A DNA stretch of 57,090 nt, from positions 1-57,090 of the forward strand of contig CAZJHX010000063.1 of the NCBI GenBank assembly GCA_964545715.1, written 5' to 3'. This document shows positions 15,096-24,256 of this stretch, one piece after another. Numbering within the stretch: position 1 is the first letter of the stretch; each line of letters starts with the position of its first letter. Below the pieces are notes generated by a model that ran no database searches, was not told where the DNA came from, and was given only the letters and a program-made list of their open reading frames with translations. This stretch comes from CAZJHX01 sp964545715 (GTDB lineage Bacteria > Myxococcota_A > UBA9042 > GCA-2863065). A program made the position numbers and the translations under genes.

Positions 15096-17702
15096 ATGAA
15101 GAAGCTCGCCTTGCTGTTGGTCCTGCTCGTGGTCTCGCTGGCTGTCGCCGGTTGGCTGCGCTTCAACGACTATGTCGACGCGGCCGTCCGCGACCGTATA
15201 CATGCACTGGCCGCGCAGGCCGGGATGCAGGCTCAGATCGGGGACGTGGCCATCGACCTGAACGGCGCGGTGGAGATCCGCGACGTCCGAATAGGGCAAG
15301 GGCACACGCGCATCCACCTCGGACACGCCCGCCTGCTGGTCGACCCCAAAGTGGCGCTGCGGACCCGCAGCAGCCGCGCGATAACGGGCGTCCATCTGCA
15401 CGGCCTGATCTGGCACGAGCGCGGCGATCCGGGCGCCCGCGCGCTGGTGGAGCGACTGCGCGAGGTGGTCAGCTCCATCCGCCAGCGCGGCGGCAGCACG
15501 GACATCGCGGTCCCGAGCGTGCCGCGCACGCTCCCCAACGTGGTCATCAGCAACGCTGTGCTGACCACCGACACCCGCACGCTGGTCAGCGGCCGCGCCG
15601 AGGGCGGCACCGACGCACAGGGCCGCTTTACCTGGTCCGCGGTGGGCGCCATCGACCTGGACGGCGGCGCCCCGGTCGGCTTCAAGGCGGACGGCCGCGC
15701 CGAGGGTGGCGAGCTGCTCGGGCGGCTGAACCTGACCCTGGACCGCGCTCTAACCCTGCGTGGACCGCGCAACACGTCGATCACAGGCATTCACCGCATC
15801 GAATACGCCAACGGCCGCGCGCGCACCGGACCAGCCGTCGTCCGGGATGCCCAGGACCGCGTGCAGGTAGACGTCAGCTCGGTCGACCTGGTCTTGGACG
15901 GCAGCGGGCTCCCGGTTTCAGGCCGGTTCGAGGGCACCCAGATCACGCTGTTGGGCAGCCATCGGGCCACAGTCCACGACCTGCGCTTCGATACGGGCGG
16001 CAAGCGGGTCGTGCTCAGCTCCGCGGCGCTGACCGAGTCGGGCCGATCGCTTCGGGCCGGCAAGGTGATCGTGGACCTGGAGACCGGCGATATCGACGCC
16101 CGCCGAATCGAGGCCCTGCTCACCATGGAGCAGCTGCGTCGCCGTCTCCCACGCGCCCATCTGGCGCACGTCCCAACACACGGCCAGGTGCAGGTGCGAG
16201 CGCGCCGTCTCAAGGTTCACAGCAAGCTGGCCGAGCTGACCGGCGCGATGTGGCTGAAGGCCTTTCCAAGCGGCGCCCGCCTCGAGGACGTCTCGATCAG
16301 TACCGGCCAGCTGACGCTCTCGCTGGCCCACCTCTCGGTCACGCCGCGAGGCGCGCTGTGGGTCATCGACGCGGCCGGCGCGGTGCACCACCACACCCAC
16401 GGCGGTCACCTGCCAGTGCAGGCGCAGGTCACGGTGGACAGGCAGCTGCGCCCGAGCCACATGACGCTGAACGCGCGCCGCATCCCGGTGCGTTGGGATC
16501 CGACCGGCTGGGCGGCCAAACTGCATGTCGACCCGCAGGCCACCATCGACGTCGACCTGAAGGCCACCGCCGACCCGGCGTACCGGCAGCTGCAGGCGGG
16601 CGGTACGGTCTCGCTCGGCCCGGCGTTTTCGCTTCAGCACTGGCGCCTGGCGCCGGCCAGAATCGCCCCGCCGCAGGTCCGCACGCACTTTGAGTTGGCT
16701 ATCGACCGGGACCACGAGACGGTCGACCTGGCGCTGACCAACATGCGAATCGGCCGAGCCGAGGGCGCCGTGGAGATCGGCATCCGCGGCTTCCGGCCGC
16801 GGCCCCACCTGGACGTCCGCGTCCGCATGCCCGAGCAGCCGTGCGAGGCCATCGTGGAAGCCGTCCCGGCCGCGGTGCGCCCGAGCCTGGCCGACCTGAA
16901 AGTGCGCGGCACCGCTCGGATGGATGCCCATCTCAAGGTCGATCTGATGAACACACGGCGCATCAAGTTCACCGTCGAGGGCGACATGGACACGTGCCAC
17001 ATCGTGACCCTGGGCAAGCCGCTGGACCGTCGCGTCGCCCGCCTCAAGCGCCGCTTCGTGCACGAGCCGGTGGTCAAGGGCGAGCCGCTGGGGGTCACGG
17101 TCGGTCCCGGCACCTCACACTTTGTCCCGTTTGACGAGATCCCGCCCTGGATCCGGCAGGCCGCCATCGCCACCGAGGACCGCGCTTTCTTCAAACACGA
17201 CGGCTTTCGCACAAGCCTCATCCGCGGCGCCTTGAAGCTGAACCTCAAGCACAAGCGCTACGTGTACGGCGGCAGCACCATCACCCAGCAGCTGGTCAAG
17301 AACCTCTTCCTGACACGCCGCAAGGACCTGGCCCGCAAGCTGGAGGAGGCCGTCATCGTGGTCGCGCTGGAGCGCACGCTGTCAAAGCGGCGCATCCTGG
17401 AGCTGTACCTGAACTGCATCGAGTACGGCCCCCGCATCTGGGGCCTGGCCAACGCCGCCCGCACCTACTACGACAAAGACGTGGCCGACCTCACGGTGAC
17501 CCAGGGCGTGTACCTCATGGCGATCAAGCCCTACCCCAAGCACGGCTACTGGAACGCCAAGCGAAAGCACTGGCGCAAGAACTGGGTCCGCCGCATGCGC
17601 CTGATCTTCAAGCGCTTGCACAAGACGGGCGCCATCGACGACGGCCAGCTGTACGAAGCGGCGCCGCTTTACCGCCCACTGTTCGGCGGCCTGCAGGTAT
17701 AG
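15096..17702 (+). CDS. AsmA-like/GT51 fusion: membrane-anchored peptidoglycan glycosyltransferase
   Basis: An 868-residue protein. An N-terminal membrane anchor (MKKLALLLVLLVVSLAVAGW) leads into about 600 residues of repetitive beta-rich sequence like AsmA/DUF748 proteins (LTLRGPRNTSI, ARRLKVHSKLAELTG). The C-terminal 200 residues are a GT51 transglycosylase domain with the main motifs: ATEDRAFFKHDGF with catalytic Glu694, GGSTITQQLVKN, RRKDLARKLEE and KRRILELYLN. It would polymerise lipid II into glycan strands. There is no transpeptidase domain, as in monofunctional MtgA. The fusion to an AsmA-like region is unusual. The ATG at 15096 is chosen because it begins a standard anchor; an in-frame TTG lies 18 bases upstream. 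The gene ends 4 bases from the convergent coiled-coil gene. Confidence 0.88.
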   Translation: MKKLALLLVLLVVSLAVAGWLRFNDYVDAAVRDRIHALAAQAGMQAQIGDVAIDLNGAVEIRDVRIGQGHTRIHLGHARLLVDPKVALRTRSSRAITGVHLHGLIWHERGDPGARALVERLREVVSSIRQRGGSTDIAVPSVPRTLPNVVISNAVLTTDTRTLVSGRAEGGTDAQGRFTWSAVGAIDLDGGAPVGFKADGRAEGGELLGRLNLTLDRALTLRGPRNTSITGIHRIEYANGRARTGPAVVRDAQDRVQVDVSSVDLVLDGSGLPVSGRFEGTQITLLGSHRATVHDLRFDTGGKRVVLSSAALTESGRSLRAGKVIVDLETGDIDARRIEALLTMEQLRRRLPRAHLAHVPTHGQVQVRARRLKVHSKLAELTGAMWLKAFPSGARLEDVSISTGQLTLSLAHLSVTPRGALWVIDAAGAVHHHTHGGHLPVQAQVTVDRQLRPSHMTLNARRIPVRWDPTGWAAKLHVDPQATIDVDLKATADPAYRQLQAGGTVSLGPAFSLQHWRLAPARIAPPQVRTHFELAIDRDHETVDLALTNMRIGRAEGAVEIGIRGFRPRPHLDVRVRMPEQPCEAIVEAVPAAVRPSLADLKVRGTARMDAHLKVDLMNTRRIKFTVEGDMDTCHIVTLGKPLDRRVARLKRRFVHEPVVKGEPLGVTVGPGTSHFVPFDEIPPWIRQAAIATEDRAFFKHDGFRTSLIRGALKLNLKHKRYVYGGSTITQQLVKNLFLTRRKDLARKLEEAVIVVALERTLSKRRILELYLNCIEYGPRIWGLANAARTYYDKDVADLTVTQGVYLMAIKPYPKHGYWNAKRKHWRKNWVRRMRLIFKRLHKTGAIDDGQLYEAAPLYRPLFGGLQV

Positions 17703-17706
17703 GCCG

Positions 17707-18105
17707 TCAGCCCGCGATCCCGGTGTGCTCTTCCACGCGCGCCAGTCGAACTTGGAGGTCTCGAACCGCCGTGCCCACCGGACCGATCAGGACATTGTCA
17801 ATTCGTCCGCTAAGTTGGTCCACGGATCGAACAAGATCGCCGAGCCGCTCATTCGTGTCTGCCATCGAGGTCGCCAACCGCACCTGCCCCTCTGCCAGAT
17901 GGTCAAGACGGTCGTTAGTCCCGCCAAGACGCCGGTTTGTCTGGTCCAAGCGGCGGTTTGTCTCGTCCAGGCGCTCATTGGTCGCGTCCTGGCCGACCTT
18001 CAGCGCCGTCAGATGCGCATTGGTAGTCGTCTGCGCCATACGCATCTCACGCATCTCGTCTCGGATCCCCTTCAGAATCTCAACGGTGAGGTCGGTAGCG
18101 TCCAT
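17707..18105 (-). CDS. Small coiled-coil protein, function unknown
   Basis: A 132-residue protein dominated by a coiled coil with a seven-residue repeat of the type TNERLDE, TNRRLDQ, TNRRLGG, TNDRLDH (about residues 40-75), followed by a second helical stretch (DTNERLGDLVRSVDQL). There are no membrane segments. The start at 18105 (MDATDLTVEIL) is preferred because the residues before it are not typical and would come close to the pyruvate kinase gene; an in-frame GTG lies upstream at 18174. It resembles the many short coiled-coil proteins with degenerate heptads found next to unrelated genes; no function is assigned. Confidence 0.7.
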   Translation of the reverse strand: MDATDLTVEILKGIRDEMREMRMAQTTTNAHLTALKVGQDATNERLDETNRRLDQTNRRLGGTNDRLDHLAEGQVRLATSMADTNERLGDLVRSVDQLSGRIDNVLIGPVGTAVRDLQVRLARVEEHTGIAG

Positions 18106-18229
18106 GGGGTGAAGTCTGACGGGTGACAGCGGGGGTGTCAAGCCAACAACGTGACATCTGTTCAGCTCCACCAAGGCGGTTCCAGATGCCGGGTGGCCTC
18201 CAGACCGCGCGGCAGCTTATGCTCGGTGG

Positions 18230-19672
18230 ATGCCCTCATTCAATCGCACCAAGATCGTGGTCACCCTCGGTCCGGCCAGCTGGAGCGCGGACACCATCGC
18301 CCAGCTCTTTGAGGCCGGCGCCGACGTCTTTCGCATCAACATGAGTCACTCGGACACCGAGTTTGCCGCGGAGCTGGTCGAACGTGTGCGCGGCGTCTCG
18401 GACCGGGTCGCGGTGCTCATCGACACCAAGGGTCCCGAGCTGCGCACGACCAACGTGGACGAAGACGAGGAGCTGGTCGAGCTCATTCACGGCGACCACG
18501 TCGAGGTTCGCTCGGGCACGGACGAGCTGACCACCGACGAGGTGATCTACGTCAAGCACGACGGCATCGTCAGCCACCTGGCGCCGGGGGTGCGCATCCA
18601 CCTGGACGACGGCCTGTTGCGTTTGGTCGTGGAGACCATCGACGCAGACGAGACCTCGGCCACATGCCTGGTGGAGCGCGGCGGTGAACTGACGAGCCGC
18701 CGCGGCGTCAACATCCCCGGCGTGCACGTCTTTCCGCCGCAGCTCACCGAGAACGACCAGCAGTCCATCCGCATGGCCGGGCGACTGGACGTCGACTTTC
18801 TGGCGGCCTCCTTTGTGCAGAACAACGACGACGTCGAGCGCATCCGTGCGCTGCTGAACGAGGAGGGCGCGCACACCCACATCATCGCCAAGATCGAGAC
18901 GCGCGCCGCCGTAGACGATCTGGATGACATCATCGCCGCCAGCGACGGCATCATGGTGGCGCGCGGCGACCTGGGCGTGGAGATCCCGGCCGAGGAGGTG
19001 CCGCTGGTTCAAAAGGACATGGTCCGACGCTGCAATCGCGTCGGCAAGCCGGTCATCGTCGCGACCCAGATGCTGGAGTCGATGATCGAGCACCCCATCC
19101 CGACGCGCGCCGAGACCAGCGACGTGGCCAACGCCATCATCGACGGCACCGACGCCGTGATGCTCAGCGGTGAGACGGCCAAAGGCGCGTTTCCGGTCGA
19201 GTCGGTCAACACGCTCGTGCGCGTCTCGGACCACGTGGAGCAAAACGCCGACCTCTTCCGCACCGCCCTGTACAGCTCGCAGGCGACGTCCACCGCGGAC
19301 TTCATCGCCAAAGCGGTGTGCCGCTGTGCGCAGGATTTGGAGGTCGCCGCAATCGTGGCCCTGACCCGCGGCGGCGCCACGGCGCGCCTGGTGTGCCGAT
19401 ACAAGCCGCCGACGACCATCCTGGCGTCCACACCGGACATCCGGGTGGCTCGCAAGCTGATGCTCAGCTACGCCGTGATGCCGTTTGTGGCCGACCACGC
19501 CGAACACACCGAGAAGGGCATAGGCCGGGCGATCAAGAGCTTTGTCGAGGCGGGCGTCCTGAACCTGGACGACCGCGTGGTCATCACCTTTGGCGCCCCG
19601 ATGAACGCGGCGGGCACCACCAACTTCCTGGGCTGCGACACTGCGCGGACCCTGCTGACGCGCGAGAGCTAA
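18230..19672 (+). CDS. pyk: Pyruvate kinase
   Basis: A 480-residue enzyme converting phosphoenolpyruvate and ADP to pyruvate and ATP, the last step of glycolysis, in the cytoplasm. Full-length family features are visible: N-terminal KIVVTLGPAS, the substrate-binding DVFRINMSH, IDTKGPELR, the catalytic Lys and Glu in IIAKIETRAAVDDL, the MVARGDLGVEIP motif, and the TRAETSDVANAIIDG segment. The C-terminal allosteric domain is present. The ATG at 18230 follows CGGTGG. The gene is followed by only 4 bases before the next start and appears to head a four-gene run, an unusual setting for pyruvate kinase since the following genes are membrane, oxygenase and kinase genes. Confidence 0.97.
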   Translation: MPSFNRTKIVVTLGPASWSADTIAQLFEAGADVFRINMSHSDTEFAAELVERVRGVSDRVAVLIDTKGPELRTTNVDEDEELVELIHGDHVEVRSGTDELTTDEVIYVKHDGIVSHLAPGVRIHLDDGLLRLVVETIDADETSATCLVERGGELTSRRGVNIPGVHVFPPQLTENDQQSIRMAGRLDVDFLAASFVQNNDDVERIRALLNEEGAHTHIIAKIETRAAVDDLDDIIAASDGIMVARGDLGVEIPAEEVPLVQKDMVRRCNRVGKPVIVATQMLESMIEHPIPTRAETSDVANAIIDGTDAVMLSGETAKGAFPVESVNTLVRVSDHVEQNADLFRTALYSSQATSTADFIAKAVCRCAQDLEVAAIVALTRGGATARLVCRYKPPTTILASTPDIRVARKLMLSYAVMPFVADHAEHTEKGIGRAIKSFVEAGVLNLDDRVVITFGAPMNAAGTTNFLGCDTARTLLTRES

Positions 19673-19676
19673 CGAG

Positions 19677-21530
19677 TTGTCACGCTGGATCTGGCTGGTG
19701 GTCGCTGCCGCCACAGCGTCCGTGCTGTGGCTGTTTGCACCTGTCGAGATCTGGCTGGGTTCGGCCATCGAGTGGCTGCGCGCGTCGCCCGGGGGCGGTC
19801 CGCTGGCATTCGGCGTGCTCTACCTGGTGTCCGCCCTGATCCTGATCCCGTCCACGCTGCTGACCCTCGCCGCCGGCTCCATCTGGGGGCTGTGGCGCGG
19901 CGCGCTGATCCTGCACGTGGTCAGCGTCTTTGCCGACCTGGTCGCGTTTCTCGTGGCTCGCCGATTCGCCGAAGCCCCGGCGCTGACCCGGCTGCGGCAG
20001 CGCTATCCGCGGGCGGCGGGGGCGCTCGAGGGACGCGACGGCTTTTACCTGACGTGCCTGCTGCGATGGTTTCCGCTGGCGCCGTACAACGTGATGAACT
20101 ACCTGCTGGGGCTGACCACGGTGCCCACGCGCACGTACCTGGCCGCGACCGCGCTGGCGACGGTGCCCAACACACTGGTCTTTGTGTACCTCGGCACACT
20201 GATCACCGGCGAGCCGGCCCATCCGCTGGGCATCGGCGTTGGTGTGAGCCTGGGACTCATCAGCCTGCTGGGGCTCGCCCGCTACGCTCGAGACCACCTG
20301 ACTGAGGCGCCGGTGCCGCTGCGGGCCGAGACGTACCACCGACTGGACGCCGTACCACAGGCGATATGGTCCCAGCCCGACCTGGACCTGTTCCTTACTC
20401 GGCCCTACCTGACGGCGATCGTGGACACGGTCCCGGACGTGACGCTCACACTCCACGCGTTATGGGACGGGGACGAGCCGGTGGCATTTACCGCGCTGCA
20501 GCACGCGGATATGGCCCCCCAGCGATCGATCGCGCGCCTGGCCAACCCGCAGCCGGGCCACTCCAGGCGCCAGGAGTGGGTGCGTAGGCTGGTACGGGCC
20601 GGTCTGGCACGCACAAACACCCGCACCACTGTGTGCGGCAACGTCTTTGTGGCGGAAGCGGCGCCCCATTGGACCACCCGACCGGACGTCGCGGGGCCGT
20701 GGCTGCGCGCGGCAACGGAAGCCGCGGACCGCGACTGCGCCATGCTGCTGCTCAAGGACTTTCGCGTCGCGCCGGCGGTGGACGGCTATCGCGCCTACGA
20801 CGTCGATCCTCTCATGGTGCTGACCATCCAGCCGGGCTGGCGGACGGCCCAGGACTACGTGGACAGCCTGCGCAAGAAGTACCGGCAGGCCTATCGTCGG
20901 GCGCGGCTGCGAGGGGCGCACGTGGAGCGCCGTCTGCTGTCGGCTGAGCAGCTGACGGCGAGCGCCGCGCGTATCCAGGACCTCTATCATCAGGTGCTGG
21001 ACGCCGCCTCCTTCTGCCCTGCGCGGTACGGCCCGGACACGTTCGCGGCGCTGCAGCGGCTGCTGCCGGACAGGCACTCGACGGTGGGGTATTACCTGGA
21101 TGGCCGGCTGGTCGCGTTCAACACGCGCTTCCACGACGGCGACGCGCTCATCAGCCACTTTTTCGGCGTCGACCGACGCGTCGCGCTGGACCTCGACCTG
21201 TACAAGAACATCCTCTACGACGACATCGAGGACGCCATCGCCACAGGATGCCGCCAGGTCCACCTGGGGCGCGCCAGCCAGGAGATCAAGAGCGGGTTGG
21301 GCGCCGAGCCCGCCCCGTCGCCGTCGCTCATCCGCCACCGCCGGTGGTGGGGCCAGGCGCTGCGAGCCCCGCTGTCCGTGTTTCTGCGAGCGCCGGACTG
21401 GACCCCCAGACACCCGTTCAAGACACCGCATCAGACCGACGAGGTTCGCCCCCATGAGCCAACTGAAAATCCAGCCCATCGAGAGAGTGCGCATCAACAG
21501 CCCGAGCGAGTGCGCGCCCTACCTCGATAA
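19677..21530 (+). CDS. VTT (TVP38/DedA-like) membrane domain fused to FemAB/GNAT-like domain
   Basis: A 617-residue protein starting at TTG, 4 bases after pyk. Residues 1-205 are about five membrane segments with the VTT/SNARE-associated Golgi motif LRWFPLAPYNVMNYLLG, found in putative lipid scramblases and TVP38-type proteins. Residues about 225-590 are a soluble domain like FemAB/BioF2-type acyltransferases: SLRKKYRQAYRRARLRG, YYLDGRLVAFNTRF, DLYKNILYDDIEDAI, HLGRASQEIKSGLGA. Such domains transfer amino acids or acyl groups to cell-envelope precursors. The 3' end overlaps the start of the JmjC-like gene by 77 bases. The fusion suggests acylation of a membrane-linked substrate, which is inference. 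Confidence 0.8.
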   Translation: MSRWIWLVVAAATASVLWLFAPVEIWLGSAIEWLRASPGGGPLAFGVLYLVSALILIPSTLLTLAAGSIWGLWRGALILHVVSVFADLVAFLVARRFAEAPALTRLRQRYPRAAGALEGRDGFYLTCLLRWFPLAPYNVMNYLLGLTTVPTRTYLAATALATVPNTLVFVYLGTLITGEPAHPLGIGVGVSLGLISLLGLARYARDHLTEAPVPLRAETYHRLDAVPQAIWSQPDLDLFLTRPYLTAIVDTVPDVTLTLHALWDGDEPVAFTALQHADMAPQRSIARLANPQPGHSRRQEWVRRLVRAGLARTNTRTTVCGNVFVAEAAPHWTTRPDVAGPWLRAATEAADRDCAMLLLKDFRVAPAVDGYRAYDVDPLMVLTIQPGWRTAQDYVDSLRKKYRQAYRRARLRGAHVERRLLSAEQLTASAARIQDLYHQVLDAASFCPARYGPDTFAALQRLLPDRHSTVGYYLDGRLVAFNTRFHDGDALISHFFGVDRRVALDLDLYKNILYDDIEDAIATGCRQVHLGRASQEIKSGLGAEPAPSPSLIRHRRWWGQALRAPLSVFLRAPDWTPRHPFKTPHQTDEVRPHEPTENPAHRESAHQQPERVRALPR

Positions 21531-22314
21531 GCGGGTCCCGGTCGTCTTCGCCGGCGCGGTCGATCAGTGGCCGGCGCGCCATCGGTGGACGCCGGAATAC
21601 ATCGCGCGGCAGTGCCCCGAGACGGTGCGGGTCTACGAGTTCACCCGCCGCGACTCGCTGGAGACCGGGTTGGACGACTTCGTCACGTATCTGCGCACCG
21701 GCGAGCGCAGCGGCATGCTCGCCGACACCGACGACGACCTGTACCTGGCATGGGACTCGACCGTCCTGGGAGCCAACCTGGCCCTGCAGAGCGACTTCGA
21801 CTTCACGCCGTTCTGGGGATCGCGCTTGGGCATCGCGCACACGGGCTTCTGGATGGGCGGGGACGGCGCGCACACCCCGCTGCACACCGACATCGACGCC
21901 ACCAACCTGCACGCGGTGCTGTACGGCAAGAAGCGGTTTCTGCTGTTTGCGCCCGAGACCACAGACTGCCTGTACCCGTCCGACGTCTACGAATGGGCCA
22001 CCGTCTTCAGCGCCGTGGACTTCAGAACACCGGACATCGAGCGATTTCCCAAGCTGGCGGAAGCGGCCGGCGTGGAGGCCGTACTGGAGCCCGGCGACCT
22101 GCTGTACATCCCGGTGGGTTGGTGGCACGCCGTCACCTGCCTGGAGCCGACCGTCTCTCTGAACGCCTGGCTGTTCAGCCCGGCGCTGATCTTCTCGGCC
22201 AACCTCTACCGGGACCTGGCACGCCGAGCGCTGCACGCGGTGGGCCTGCACGGTCGAGATCGCTGCACGTGCCACGGTCACGGGGACCTCAGACGCCATC
22301 TCGGCTGGGCGTGA
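21454..22314 (+). CDS. JmjC/cupin-8-like Fe(II), 2-oxoglutarate-dependent oxygenase
   Basis: A 286-residue cytoplasmic protein of the JmjC-like cupin-8 group (relatives of FIH and tRNA or protein hydroxylases). The iron triad is complete: His144 and Asp146 in LHTDID, and His225 in VGWWHAV. A Lys suited to bind 2-oxoglutarate lies at 159/160 (YGKKRF). The cupin core VLEPGDLLYIPVGWW is typical. The start is the ATG at 21454, inside the end of the preceding gene, so translation may be coupled. A Cys/His cluster at the C-terminus (CTCHGHGDLRRH) might bind metal. The substrate is unknown; a protein or peptide side chain is likely by family. It is followed 10 bases later by a Ser/Thr kinase. Confidence 0.9.
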   Translation: MSQLKIQPIERVRINSPSECAPYLDKRVPVVFAGAVDQWPARHRWTPEYIARQCPETVRVYEFTRRDSLETGLDDFVTYLRTGERSGMLADTDDDLYLAWDSTVLGANLALQSDFDFTPFWGSRLGIAHTGFWMGGDGAHTPLHTDIDATNLHAVLYGKKRFLLFAPETTDCLYPSDVYEWATVFSAVDFRTPDIERFPKLAEAAGVEAVLEPGDLLYIPVGWWHAVTCLEPTVSLNAWLFSPALIFSANLYRDLARRALHAVGLHGRDRCTCHGHGDLRRHLGWA

Positions 22315-22324
22315 AGACAAGGTC

Positions 22325-24247
22325 ATGAGCAACCCCGAATCCAAAGAGCCGACGTTGGAGGATTGGCCTTCGGTGGCGCTGTGCGCCCACACGATGGCGC
22401 GCGATCCCACCGCCACGATCAAGCCCGAATGGGCGACACCGGCCACTGTAGACCGCAGCGCGGTCGAGTCTCTGCCGATGGCCCAGGAGCTGTCCGACTC
22501 GATCATGGGTGTGGAGATCGTCGAGACGCTCGGGACCGGCGGCATGGGCGTCGTGCGCTGGGGCATTCAGCAATCGCTACAGCGGGATGTGGCCGTCAAG
22601 ACGCTGCGACCGGAGATCAGCGCGCCCGAGGCGGTAGGCAGCTTCATGCGCGAGGCGTGGGTGACCAGCCGGCTGGAGCACCCGAACATCGTGCCGCTCT
22701 ACGACGCCGGGCTTGACGACGACGGACGCCCGCACCTGGTCATGCGCCGGATCGACGGCACGTCGTGGCACCAGTTGATGAACGATCCGGCGCGAGTGCG
22801 TGCGCAGTTCGCAGTCAAGGATGTGCTGGAGTGGCACCTGCGCGTGCTCATCCAGGTCTGCAACGCGCTCGACTACGCCCACAGCCGGCGCATCATCCAC
22901 CGCGACATCAAGCCGGGCAACGTGATCATCGGTGAGTACGGCGAGGTCTATCTGCTCGACTGGGGCATCGCGGTCAGCTTGGAGGACGACGGTACGCAGC
23001 GGTTGCCGTTGGCCCGGGACGCGCACGAGCTGGCAGGCACACCGGCCTATATGGCCCCCGAGATGCTGGGTGGGATGGCCGACCGGCTGTCCGAGCGCAC
23101 GGACGTCTACCTGCTGGGCGCCACGCTGTATCGCGCCCTGTTTGGCCATCCACCGCATCAGGGCGCCAGCGCCGAGGAGATCCTCACGCAAGTGCTGCGC
23201 TCGGACCCGCCGTACCGCGACGTCGGCGCCGGCGACCTGGCGAATGTCTGCCGCCGCGCGCTGGCGCCGGAGCCGGCGGATCGCTACAGCTGTGTCGCCG
23301 CGCTGCGTACGGCGCTTCAAACGTGGCTGGACCGCCGCAGCTCCGAGCACCTGACAGAGCAGGCGTCCGAGCAGCTGGCCAAGCTCGTGAGCTACCTGAA
23401 AGCGCCGCCCGACGACACCCGCACACACCGCCGCCAGGTGTACCGCCAGTTTGGCGCCTGCCGGTTCGCGTTCCAGCACGCGCTGCAGATCTGGCCCGAC
23501 AACGAGGTCGCGCGCGACGGACTCGAGCGCGCCCTGACCGCCGCCGCCAACTATGAGATCGACACGGGAAATCAGCAGTCGGCAGAGGCGCTCATCGAGG
23601 AGCTGGAGCAGCCCAGCCCACAGCTCATCGCCCGCTTCGACGAGCTATGCGCCCTCGCGGAGGCGGACAAAGAGCGCCGCCTGGCGCTCGAGGCATTGGA
23701 GGCCGATCAGGACCAATCCCGCGGCCGTCGCGCGCGCTTAATGGTCGCGTTTCCCCTGCTGCTGCTCGGCGTCGTGATGCCGTTCGTGGAGATGTGGGCC
23801 GAGCGCGCGCTGGCGGACGGCCCCTCTCATGCGGGCAACCTGCTCCGCTCGGCCGGCCTGATGTTGCTCCCCATCCTGCTCAGCTGGCGCTACCGCCGTG
23901 AGCTGCAGCTGACCACCATCAACCGCCGCGTCACGCTCGCGCTGATCGTCGGCTTCGCGACGATGCCCACAGTCAGCGTGATCGGCCCGCTCCTCGGCCT
24001 GGGGCCGCTGGCCGTCCAGTCCGCCTGGCTGCTTGTCATGGGCTCCTACCTTCTCAATACCAGCGTCGCCTTCGGCTACAACCTGGTCGCACCCGGCTTC
24101 GTCTACCTGGTCACGTCGGCCGTGTCCGGCGTCTACCCCCAGTGGCTGTACCCCCTGATCTCGCTGTCCAACGCCTCCCTGGCGGTCGGCATCTGGCGAC
24201 TGTGGCACGTCCGCTCCGATCACACGCCGCCGGAGGAGCCCCTGTAA
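22325..24247 (+). CDS. Membrane Ser/Thr protein kinase (Hanks type) with DWG in place of DFG
   Basis: A 640-residue protein. Kinase domain about 60-340: Gly loop LGTGGMGVV (69-77), ATP-binding Lys92 (DVAVK), catalytic HRDIKPGN (192-199), DWG at 212-214 where most kinases have DFG, and the activation-segment end GTPAYMAPE. A helical, TPR-like stretch follows (about 375-460), then about five membrane segments (475-630). DWG is seen in a known sub-group of bacterial kinases and keeps the metal-binding Asp, so activity is likely. The C-terminal membrane domain, rather than the common single helix plus extracellular sensor, suggests that the sensing is within the membrane. It is last in the pyk run and convergent with the cNMP/FHA gene. 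Confidence 0.92.
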   Translation: MSNPESKEPTLEDWPSVALCAHTMARDPTATIKPEWATPATVDRSAVESLPMAQELSDSIMGVEIVETLGTGGMGVVRWGIQQSLQRDVAVKTLRPEISAPEAVGSFMREAWVTSRLEHPNIVPLYDAGLDDDGRPHLVMRRIDGTSWHQLMNDPARVRAQFAVKDVLEWHLRVLIQVCNALDYAHSRRIIHRDIKPGNVIIGEYGEVYLLDWGIAVSLEDDGTQRLPLARDAHELAGTPAYMAPEMLGGMADRLSERTDVYLLGATLYRALFGHPPHQGASAEEILTQVLRSDPPYRDVGAGDLANVCRRALAPEPADRYSCVAALRTALQTWLDRRSSEHLTEQASEQLAKLVSYLKAPPDDTRTHRRQVYRQFGACRFAFQHALQIWPDNEVARDGLERALTAAANYEIDTGNQQSAEALIEELEQPSPQLIARFDELCALAEADKERRLALEALEADQDQSRGRRARLMVAFPLLLLGVVMPFVEMWAERALADGPSHAGNLLRSAGLMLLPILLSWRYRRELQLTTINRRVTLALIVGFATMPTVSVIGPLLGLGPLAVQSAWLLVMGSYLLNTSVAFGYNLVAPGFVYLVTSAVSGVYPQWLYPLISLSNASLAVGIWRLWHVRSDHTPPEEPL

Positions 24248-24256
24248 AACAGCTGA

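Noticed and set aside
18236..19768. Long open frame (510 codons) on the minus strand opposite pyruvate kinase
   Set aside because: Pyruvate kinase is unambiguous on the plus strand; the opposite frame is an effect of GC-rich third positions.
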